A stretch of 29,895 nt of DNA from a virus. Each line of letters begins with the position of its first letter. Positions within the stretch are counted from its first letter, which is position 1. The DNA lies in the IMG/VR virus record IMGVR_UViG_3300022839_000006, positions 1 to 29,895 of that record, one strand, 5' to 3'. Positions 21,012 through 27,627 of the stretch are shown one piece after another. Below the pieces are notes generated by a model. It saw only the letters and a program-made list of their open reading frames with translations. It was not told where the DNA came from and did no database searches. The position numbers were made by a program, and so were the translations under genes.

Positions 21012-21485
21012 ATGAAATTGTGGGTCTTCATAGGACTGCTAGTCGCTTTGATGAGTGGTGCTGTATATTTTTACTACAGCACCACTCAAACTCGTATTGC
21101 AGACCTGACTACTAACAATGCCACGTTAAAAACTAACATTCAGACAATCACAGATGCAAACATCCAAAACGTAAAGGTGGTTGATGAGCTGCAAAACTCA
21201 TACAACACTGTTCAGGACAACTTTTCAGAATTGCAATCGCAATTTCAAATCGCAAGGTTGCAAAACAATGAACTGAAGCAGCGTCTTGGCAGACACGAAT
21301 TAGGTACTTTGGCTGCAGCCAAACCTGTTCTTGTTGAGCGGACTATTAACAACGCATCGGCAAATGTACAGAGGTGTTTCGAACTGATGTCAGGTGCACC
21401 CATTAACAAAAAAGAGCGCGATGCTCAAACTGAGGGTCAGTTCAACTCAGAGTGTCCGTGGATGTGGGAGGAACTGGTCCAATGA
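21012..21485 (+). CDS. Inner-membrane spanin (i-spanin, Rz-like)
   Basis: 157 residues. An N-terminal signal anchor (about 3-22, LWVFIGLLVALMSGAVYFYY) is followed by a long polar helical, coiled-coil-prone region (about 25-95) and a C-terminal part with two cysteines (RCFELMSG, SECPWMW). This is the usual i-spanin layout: anchored in the inner membrane, spanning the periplasm, and fusing inner and outer membranes with its partner at lysis. The partner lipoprotein starts in the overlap ATGA at 21482. Assigned by architecture and context, not by sequence identity. Confidence 0.75.
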   Translation: MKLWVFIGLLVALMSGAVYFYYSTTQTRIADLTTNNATLKTNIQTITDANIQNVKVVDELQNSYNTVQDNFSELQSQFQIARLQNNELKQRLGRHELGTLAAAKPVLVERTINNASANVQRCFELMSGAPINKKERDAQTEGQFNSECPWMWEELVQ

Positions 21486-21826
21486 GAAACTTTTTGCTTG
21501 TAATTGTGATGTTTCTAGTGGGTGCGTGCAGTGTTCCTGAACACGTTGAACAAGCCAGGCCGATTGAAGTTAGAACGGTGCAGATATCCAAGCCTGCACC
21601 GATCGTCCCTCTCGTCGATCAGCTTAGACTCAAACCAGTTACGTGGGTCGTCATAACACCTGAAAACGTCGACGCCAAGTTTGCTGAAATACTATCAGGT
21701 GAGTTGGTACTGTTTGCATTGACGTCAGAGGGATATGAGGCACTTGCGCTGAATCTGTCAGACCTTCAAACCCTAATAAGACAACAAAAAGAAATAATAA
21801 TCGTGTATAAATCAAGCTACAAATGA
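21482..21826 (+). CDS. Outer-membrane lipoprotein spanin (o-spanin, Rz1-like)
   Basis: 114 residues from the ATG at 21482 (ATGA overlap with the i-spanin stop; a longer in-frame start at 21452 would spoil the signal peptide). A signal peptide with lipobox LVGAC places the lipidated Cys at 16. The mature part is Pro-rich (SKPAPIVPLVDQLRLKPVTW) and short. This overlap arrangement with an i-spanin is typical. A generic phage lipoprotein is the alternative. Confidence 0.75.
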   Translation: MRNFLLVIVMFLVGACSVPEHVEQARPIEVRTVQISKPAPIVPLVDQLRLKPVTWVVITPENVDAKFAEILSGELVLFALTSEGYEALALNLSDLQTLIRQQKEIIIVYKSSYK

Positions 21827-21831
21827 AAAGA

Positions 21832-21839
21832 TATAAATA
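21832..21839 (+). promoter_or_regulatory. Late promoter octamer (TATAAATA)
   Basis: Perfect octamer 5 nt after the o-spanin stop and 55 nt before the ATG at 21895. Confidence 0.6.
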
Positions 21840-21894
21840 GACTGTGCAGTTGCTGATTTGGCGTGTATAACATACCAATAGAGGGCCAATTCCA

Positions 21895-22413
21895 ATGGAC
21901 AACAAAGAAGAAGTAGGCGATTTGAAAACAGATATTGCTGTTTTGCGTGTAAATCTACAAAACATTGAGCGTTATTTCAGTTCCATAGAAAAGAACGTGT
22001 TAAAGGTTGAACGCGTGTCTGATCAAATTCTATTGGCCACATCGCGTCTCGATAAAATTCAAGAAGACCTGAAATCTGTAAGAGTTGATGCGGACTTGAG
22101 AAGACGTGAGTCTGAGAATTCTGTTCGCGAGATAAAGCAACAGATGACTTCTATGTCCTCATCCAACGAAAAAGCATTCACAGACAATATTAATTCTGTT
22201 CTCGATGAAGTCAAGATTCTCAAAAATGCTACAGCAATATCTTTTGAAAAGGTATACACAGCAATAGCAAAAAACAGAGACGAATTAGACGATGAGATTC
22301 GAACTCTTGAAAGCAGGGTGTCTAAGTTAGAGCAGTGGAAGTGGTGGGTGATGGGAGCCGGTGCTGTTCTAATCACGTTATCGACGCAGGTCTGGAGCTT
22401 GTTTGTCGGTTGA
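21895..22413 (+). CDS. Coiled-coil protein with C-terminal membrane anchor
   Basis: 172 residues: charged, heptad-rich helical region over about 1-145 (e.g. LKTDIAVLRVNLQNIERYF, TRLDKIQEDL), then one C-terminal membrane span (about 148-170, WWVMGAGAVLITLSTQVWSLF). The topology resembles XhlA-type haemolysin/lysis-associated proteins and some phage holin partners. Position next to the spanins and a late promoter supports a lysis-time role, but this is inference. Confidence 0.65.
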   Translation: MDNKEEVGDLKTDIAVLRVNLQNIERYFSSIEKNVLKVERVSDQILLATSRLDKIQEDLKSVRVDADLRRRESENSVREIKQQMTSMSSSNEKAFTDNINSVLDEVKILKNATAISFEKVYTAIAKNRDELDDEIRTLESRVSKLEQWKWWVMGAGAVLITLSTQVWSLFVG

Positions 22414-22468
22414 CGTCAAGCGTTGTCCGTGTTATGGTGGGCAATATTTACAATGAAAGTGACACGCT

Positions 22469-23491
22469 ATGGCAGATTTTGTCGACGTGCAATATGTCAG
22501 CCTTCTGGCAGGACAGTTGCAAAAATATGTGGTAAAACATCGGAACCCATTCAAGGCAAATTTCAGATGTGTGATATGTGGAGACTCGCAAAAATCTCAA
22601 ACAAAAGCACGTGCATGGATCATCGAGAGTCCCAAGACAGGCGCATTTCAATATCACTGTTTCAATTGTGGTGCAAGTCAAGGATTCGGAAGTTTTCTCA
22701 AAGCGAACTTCCTTCCAATGTATGCAAACTACATTGCAGAAAAATACATCAGCAAAAGTAAGGACAAGCCTTCTACACACTCGATCGACGAGTGTGCAAA
22801 AACACCTAAACCCAAGTTCAATAGAAACCCCTTGTCCTCTATCAAAAAAGTCAGCCAACTGAAGTCTGATCATCCTGTCAAACTATACATTCAAAAGAGA
22901 CAGATACCATCACATCAACATCACAGGCTGTATTACGCTCCCAAGTTTAAAACGTGGATCAACACAATTCTTCCAAACAAATTTGAACACGTTGACAAAG
23001 ACGAGCCGAGATTGGTCATGCCTTTGTTTAGCAAGGAAGGAAAGGTGTTTGGCGTCTCTGCACGTAGTTTTGATCCAAAAAGCAATTTAAGATACATTAC
23101 CATCATGTTTGAAGAAGTGCCAAAGATATTCGGTCTTGATAAGGTGAACTTCAACAAGAATTACTTCATAACTGAAGGAGCTCTTGACTCCATGTTTCTG
23201 ACAAACGCTCTTGCTATGGTAGGTGCAGATACAAACGTGTATGGGCTGGAACAAATAGAGAATGCAACTTTTGTCCACGATGCTGAGCCAAGGAACCTTC
23301 AAATTTGTAACAGAATGGAAAAGCTTTTGACGATGGGTCACAAGGTCTGTATATGGCCATCTTCTGTTCCCGCTAAAGACATTAACGATATGCATCTAAA
23401 TGGTATGCAGGACATTGAAGGTGTGATCAAATCAAACACGTACAGCGGTCTTGAGGGACAGTTGAGATTTCGCACGTGGAAGAAGTGTTGA
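22469..23491 (+). CDS. 61: gp61 DNA primase
   Basis: 340 residues (T4 gp61 has 342). It makes RNA primers with gp41 on the lagging strand. The N-terminal zinc-binding domain has FRCVICGDS (C34, C37) and YHCFNCGAS (C64, C67). The middle block LKSDHPVKLYIQKRQIP parallels T4 LAEDHPIIKYVKARCIP. EPRLVMPLFSKEGKVFGVSARSF precedes a TOPRIM-like core (NYFITEGALDSMFLTNALAMVG). The last blocks DAEPRNLQICNRMEKLLTMGHKV and KDINDMHLNGM match gp61. The RBS is weak; the start is set by alignment with T4. Confidence 0.93.
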   Translation: MADFVDVQYVSLLAGQLQKYVVKHRNPFKANFRCVICGDSQKSQTKARAWIIESPKTGAFQYHCFNCGASQGFGSFLKANFLPMYANYIAEKYISKSKDKPSTHSIDECAKTPKPKFNRNPLSSIKKVSQLKSDHPVKLYIQKRQIPSHQHHRLYYAPKFKTWINTILPNKFEHVDKDEPRLVMPLFSKEGKVFGVSARSFDPKSNLRYITIMFEEVPKIFGLDKVNFNKNYFITEGALDSMFLTNALAMVGADTNVYGLEQIENATFVHDAEPRNLQICNRMEKLLTMGHKVCIWPSSVPAKDINDMHLNGMQDIEGVIKSNTYSGLEGQLRFRTWKKC

Positions 23492-23547
23492 CATCCTGAT
23501 GAAAAGGGCGCATGCTTTCTTTAGAGACGTACACAAAGGTAGATCCG

Positions 23548-24699
23548 ATGAAACTTGCAACTTTTACGATTCCACTTTTCTCCAAAGTACAAATTGAAAA
23601 GCGTCTTCAGAAGCTGGTTAAAAAAGCTTTGAAGTACGGGAACGAGGATATTGTATATTCGTTCGGCAGCGTGACAACAGAAACCGTTAACACAGAAAAC
23701 GGGCCGCGCGAATGTGAATATGTTGAGATTACTGTTTCAGGTGAGGCCCCACAAATAGGCGGCTATAATCTTCTTGCACGGATTGAGCTGCTTGAAGGTG
23801 GTGAGAATCTCGTCCATTGTGTTCCAGGCGTTGATGTTTCCTTAGATACGTCCTTTCGCACACATAACGGTCACTGTGACCACTGCAACACAGATCGTCG
23901 TCGTAACGATGTATATGTTCTTACAGACGGGACACAGCAGATTGCTGTTGGTCGGACATGTCTGCGTGACTTTCTCGGAATTGATGATCCTAAGTCGATC
24001 GTTGAACGTGCTCAGTTCTTTGAGGAAATCCAAAACATCAGAGACGAAGATTTCTCTAATTTGTTTGGTAGTTTTGGCTATGTCGATCTTCGTAGCGTCC
24101 TGGTGATCGCAGCAGGATTGATCCGCACTGTAGGATATGTTTCAAATGCCAAGCAGGCCGAGACGGGTGATGTGGCTACAGGTGAAAGTGTGTTGTTTGT
24201 GATGGATGGTGTACCAGGATTCGATGTAGAGACCACTAACGAGGATACAACATGGACCAACAAAGCCATTGAGCTTTTTCGGTCAACAGACTCATTTGGC
24301 AATGATTATATGGACAATCTTCGCGTGTTGTTTAAGCAAGATTTTATAAAGCGCGGTCACGTAGCGCTGGTTTCAAGTGGCGTTCTGGCTGCTCAAAGGC
24401 GCCTAGCACCAAAAGACAAGACACATGATGTGACAAGCGACTTTGTGGGCGTTGTTAAAGAGCGAATCAGAGGGATGGAATTGGTTTTGGAAAAAATCAT
24501 CTTTCTCGGTTCAGGAGCCTATGGTCCAACTTATCTTCACACAATGAAGGACATTCAAGGCAATGTATTCACATGGGTTACGGGGAACAAAATGGAAGCG
24601 GATGGGGGATCGGTGGTCAAACTTGACGCCTCAATCAAAGAACATAAAGTATACAACGGTGCGAAGCAAACAGTGCTGACACGTGCAAAACTAGTTTAA
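23548..24699 (+). CDS. Conserved phage protein with Cys-rich zinc-binding-like motif
   Basis: 383 residues from the ATG at 23548 (AAAGG about 8 nt upstream); an ATG at 23512 would add 12 residues but has a poor RBS. The centre holds GHCDHCNTDRRRNDVYVL followed by GRTCLRDFLG. This CxxC plus distal Cys arrangement suggests a zinc ribbon and is shared by hypothetical proteins of many phages. The rest is alpha/beta with no catalytic signature. The place between primase and DHFR suggests DNA metabolism, unproven. Confidence 0.75.
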   Translation: MKLATFTIPLFSKVQIEKRLQKLVKKALKYGNEDIVYSFGSVTTETVNTENGPRECEYVEITVSGEAPQIGGYNLLARIELLEGGENLVHCVPGVDVSLDTSFRTHNGHCDHCNTDRRRNDVYVLTDGTQQIAVGRTCLRDFLGIDDPKSIVERAQFFEEIQNIRDEDFSNLFGSFGYVDLRSVLVIAAGLIRTVGYVSNAKQAETGDVATGESVLFVMDGVPGFDVETTNEDTTWTNKAIELFRSTDSFGNDYMDNLRVLFKQDFIKRGHVALVSSGVLAAQRRLAPKDKTHDVTSDFVGVVKERIRGMELVLEKIIFLGSGAYGPTYLHTMKDIQGNVFTWVTGNKMEADGGSVVKLDASIKEHKVYNGAKQTVLTRAKLV

Positions 24700-24721
24700 T
24701 CAAACAGCTTGTATGAAGAAT

Positions 24722-24742
24722 GGGGCCTTCGTGGGCCCCTTT
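24722..24742 (+). terminator. Terminator after the zinc-binding-like gene
   Basis: GGGGCC (TTCGTG) GGCCCC followed by TTT, 22 nt after the stop and 22 nt before the DHFR start. Compact GC-rich stem; the T-run is short. Confidence 0.65.
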
Positions 24743-24763
24743 AACCAATTGTAGAGGGACATT

Positions 24764-25246
24764 ATGAGCATAAAGGCAATATTAGCATGTGATGCACATT
24801 GGGGCATTGGTAAGAACAACACCTTGCCTTGGCCAAAAAACAGCGAAGATTTAGAGTGGTTCAAGCAATGTACTGTCAACGGTACGGTTGTAATGGGTAG
24901 GAAAACATGGGATAGTCTTCCTTTCAAGCCCCTCCGTAAACGCCACAACATCGTTATATCTAACACAATGAAGGCCTCACGCGACGTTGAAGTCATCACA
25001 TCAGAGAACCTTGTAGGAAAGCTGAAATCGATCGAAGATCAAAACGTGTGGATCATCGGAGGTGCGAGTCTTCTCACAAGTTGCATCGACATTGTGGACG
25101 AGCTGTGGCTAAATAACGTTGGAGGAGATTACAAGTGTGACGTCTTTCTTCCAAAGAAAGCAATAACAGCAGGGTTTGAAGCTTCAACCACAGATATCAG
25201 GTCTTTCGGAATCATCACCAAATGGAAAAGGAAAAGTGCTGTATGA
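24764..25246 (+). CDS. frd: Dihydrofolate reductase
   Basis: 160 residues, RBS AGAGGGA. It reduces dihydrofolate with NADPH, regenerating the folate consumed by thymidylate synthase. Family marks: ILACDAHWGIGKNNTLPWP (Met20-loop region), the active-site acid in NSEDLEWFK (D29), NADPH-binding VVMGRKTWDSLPFKPL and the VWIIGGASLL block. The length is normal. Its stop overlaps the thymidylate synthase ATG (ATGA), so the two are co-translated, as their linked chemistry would favour. T4 likewise has frd next to td. Confidence 0.95.
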   Translation: MSIKAILACDAHWGIGKNNTLPWPKNSEDLEWFKQCTVNGTVVMGRKTWDSLPFKPLRKRHNIVISNTMKASRDVEVITSENLVGKLKSIEDQNVWIIGGASLLTSCIDIVDELWLNNVGGDYKCDVFLPKKAITAGFEASTTDIRSFGIITKWKRKSAV

Positions 25247-26133
25247 GGCAATATCATGACTTGTTGGAAGACATTTTAGAGCGTGGGGAAGATGTAAAAA
25301 ACCGTACAGGAATAGATACACGGTCATTGTTTGGCTGTCAAATGAGATTTAACCTTTCTGAAGGGTTTCCTGCTATTACTACAAAAAGGCTTGCGTGGCG
25401 ATCTGTAGTAGGTGAGCTACTTTGGATGCTTGAAGGTAGTACTGATGAAAGGAGACTTGCAGAGCTGACCTATGGGAAACCAAGAACAGATCTTATTGGA
25501 AAAACTACAATATGGACATCAAATGCAGATAACCAAGGTGTTCAACTAGCATACACTAACAATGACACCACAAAAGAACTGGGACCAATTTATGGATCTA
25601 GCTGGAGAGACTTTGGTGGCTTCTTCGATTTGGAGCCTGGGACCGATCAGATAGAATATATCATCGAACAAATCAAAACGGCACCTAACTCTAGAAGAAT
25701 CTTACTGTCTGCATGGAATCCAACATTGCTATCTGAGATGGCTTTACCACCATGTCACTTCGCAGTCCAATTTCGCGTGTATGGTGACAAGCTAAGCTGC
25801 ATGATGACACAAAGATCTGGGGATTTCTTCTTGGGAGTTCCTTTCAACATCGCATCGTATTCTCTACTGACTCATATTATTGCTCGTGAATGTAGCTTGG
25901 AAGTTGGAGATTTTATACATTCTATTGGCGATGCACACGTATATAATGACCACTTCGATCAAGTTAGCGAGCAACTGAGTAGAAAAGAATATCCGCTGCC
26001 TACGCTAATGATTGACGAATCCTTTGATCTGATGGATAGGCTCAAGAACGGCTTCCGGTTGAACGACGTTGACCTGTTTACTTTGGATGGATACCAATAC
26101 CACCCAACTATAAAAGCACCGATGGCAACGTAA
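25243..26133 (+). CDS. td: Thymidylate synthase (ThyA type)
   Basis: 296 residues from the ATG at 25243, inside the DHFR stop (an upstream in-frame start at 25222 is less likely). It methylates dUMP to dTMP using methylene-tetrahydrofolate. Marks: NRTGIDTRSLFG, WRSVVGELLWMLEGSTD, LGPIYGSSWRDFGG, RRILLSAWNP, catalytic MALPPCHFAVQF (C171), QRSGDFFLGVPFNIASYSLL, and GDAHVYNDHFDQ with the folate/dUMP residues. It ends IKAPMAT like bacterial enzymes. No intron or intein is present, unlike T4 td. Confidence 0.96.
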   Translation: MRQYHDLLEDILERGEDVKNRTGIDTRSLFGCQMRFNLSEGFPAITTKRLAWRSVVGELLWMLEGSTDERRLAELTYGKPRTDLIGKTTIWTSNADNQGVQLAYTNNDTTKELGPIYGSSWRDFGGFFDLEPGTDQIEYIIEQIKTAPNSRRILLSAWNPTLLSEMALPPCHFAVQFRVYGDKLSCMMTQRSGDFFLGVPFNIASYSLLTHIIARECSLEVGDFIHSIGDAHVYNDHFDQVSEQLSRKEYPLPTLMIDESFDLMDRLKNGFRLNDVDLFTLDGYQYHPTIKAPMAT

Positions 26134-26182
26134 ATATATTTATTTTTTTGTTTAAACACAAGCTAGTTTAAACACGTTCAAT

Positions 26183-26190
26183 TATAAATA
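26183..26190 (+). promoter_or_regulatory. Late promoter octamer before nrdB (TATAAATA)
   Basis: Perfect octamer in the 161-nt gap upstream of nrdB, just before the hairpin at 26197. Confidence 0.6.
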
Positions 26191-26196
26191 CCGCAC

Positions 26197-26246
26197 TGTG
26201 TCGCAAAAACATTTGTGACACAACGGACATCATATCATTTGTGACA
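26197..26246 (+). promoter_or_regulatory. nrdB leader: hairpin and 11-nt direct repeats
   Basis: 11-bp stem TGTGTCGCAAA / TTTGTGACACA (26197-26207 and 26212-26222, one G-U) with a 4-nt loop, near the expected 5' end of a transcript from the late promoter. CATTTGTGACA occurs at 26210-26220 and again at 26236-26246. Upstream, GTTTAAACAC-type repeats flank 26152-26175. Possible operator or mRNA-level control of nrdB. Confidence 0.5.
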
Positions 26247-26294
26247 GTGGACACCTAGCGTTCAGTTACATCAACAACAACAAGGAAAGACAAG

Positions 26295-27533
26295 ATGCAG
26301 GTAAGAAAAAGAAACGGAACGCTAGAAGAATTCGGTTCCGTTAAAATAGAGAACGCTGTGTCAAAAGCGATGAAATCTATTGGGATAAAGAGTAAGTCTA
26401 TTCCTGTGGAAGTCGCAACAGACGTCACAGATAAAATAATGAAAGAGTATGATGGATTGAGTGTCGAGGTTGATGTTGTTCACCTTGCTGTTGAAAATGT
26501 GTTGATGGATATGGGGCTGCATGACCTTGCACGTGAATATATTCTTTATCGTCACAAAAATATGCCTGACATCTTTCGGAAGCGTACAAATCTAAAACCT
26601 TACGAATATCCACAACTTATAGAATATGTTGATGCAATTCGCCACAGCTATTGGACCCACACAGAATTTAATTTCACGTCTGATATCCAAGACATGAAAG
26701 TTAAGATGACACCATCTGAGGTAGAAATTGTGAAAAGATCTATGCTTGCTATTTCGCAGATTGAGGTACAGGTGAAAACTTTTTGGGCTAAGATTGGTGA
26801 CAAGATGCCAAAGCCGGAAGTTCAAGCTGTTGGCATAACTTTTGGCGAATCAGAAGTTCGACATGCAGATGCGTATTCGAATTTAATTGAAATAATGGGG
26901 CTGAACGAAGAATTTGAAAAAATTGTTGAAGTTCCTGCCATCAGAAAACGCATTGCATATCTTGAACAATCAATACAAGCGCCAATAGACGATAAAGATT
27001 ATTTTTATAAAATAATTCTATTTTCAATGTTTGTGGAAAACGTATCTTTGTTTTCCCAGTTCCTAATTATCATGGCTTTCAACAAACACAAGAACATCTT
27101 GAAGGGTATTTCCAACGCCGTAGAAGCAACGTCGAAAGAAGAAGATGTCCACGCACGATTTGGGTTTGAAATTGTAAACATCATCAAGGCCGAAAACCCA
27201 GAATGGTGGACCAAGGACACGACGACAGAAATTAACCGACTTGCACGTGACGCATTCAAGGCAGAATCTGCAATTGTTGATTGGATATACGGCGACGTAG
27301 ATCTTGATTTCATGCCAAAAGACACTGTAAAAGAGTTTCTCAAGTACAGGTTCAACCAGTCTTTGGTTGCAATTGACATGAAGCCATTGTATGATGTAGA
27401 CGAAGAGAAGGTACGAACAACAGACTGGTTCGTAGAAGAAATTCTTAGCACAAAAAATTCCGACTTTTTTGTTAAAAAATCCACTAGTTATAACAAAAAA
27501 TCTAAATCTTTTTCAGAAGATGACCTGTTCTAG
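26295..27533 (+). CDS. nrdB: Ribonucleotide reductase small subunit with N-terminal ATP-cone
   Basis: 412 residues. Residues 1-88 are an ATP-cone (MQVRKRNGTLEEFGSVKIENAVSKA ... LAREYILYRHKN; shown in part), normally the activity-control domain of the large subunit. The ferritin-like radical domain follows (from about 105). Ligands by alignment: probable Glu157 in place of the usual Asp, E187-x-x-H190 (GESEVRHADAY), Tyr194 as candidate radical tyrosine, E248 (FVENV), and E283-x-x-H286 (KEEDVHARFG). It makes the radical used by NrdA (27628) to turn NDPs into dNDPs. The large subunit here lacks an ATP-cone. A terminator hairpin follows. Confidence 0.92.
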   Translation: MQVRKRNGTLEEFGSVKIENAVSKAMKSIGIKSKSIPVEVATDVTDKIMKEYDGLSVEVDVVHLAVENVLMDMGLHDLAREYILYRHKNMPDIFRKRTNLKPYEYPQLIEYVDAIRHSYWTHTEFNFTSDIQDMKVKMTPSEVEIVKRSMLAISQIEVQVKTFWAKIGDKMPKPEVQAVGITFGESEVRHADAYSNLIEIMGLNEEFEKIVEVPAIRKRIAYLEQSIQAPIDDKDYFYKIILFSMFVENVSLFSQFLIIMAFNKHKNILKGISNAVEATSKEEDVHARFGFEIVNIIKAENPEWWTKDTTTEINRLARDAFKAESAIVDWIYGDVDLDFMPKDTVKEFLKYRFNQSLVAIDMKPLYDVDEEKVRTTDWFVEEILSTKNSDFFVKKSTSYNKKSKSFSEDDLF

Positions 27534-27539
27534 ATCCCA

Positions 27540-27577
27540 AAAGATGTTGGCGAAATTCAGATCTCGCCAACATCTTT
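27540..27577 (+). terminator. Hairpin after nrdB
   Basis: Perfect 14-bp stem AAAGATGTTGGCGA / TCGCCAACATCTTT with a 10-nt loop, 6 nt after the nrdB stop. Probable terminator or transcript-end stabiliser between nrdB and nrdA. Confidence 0.75.
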
Positions 27578-27627
27578 CTACACCCATCATCAACACACAC
27601 CCCAACATTTAAACCAAAGAGGATCCT

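Noticed and set aside
23488-23516. TTGACA upstream of the Cys-rich conserved gene
   Set aside because: At 17-nt spacing the next hexamer is CATGCT, not a -10 element.
25222-25242. Upstream start for thymidylate synthase
   Set aside because: Adds MEKEKCC, absent from the family; the ATGA at 25243 starts exactly where ThyA proteins begin.
26152-26175. Repeated GTTTAAAC as attachment site
   Set aside because: No integrase in the window and a T4-like phage is expected to be lytic; kept only as part of the nrdB leader.
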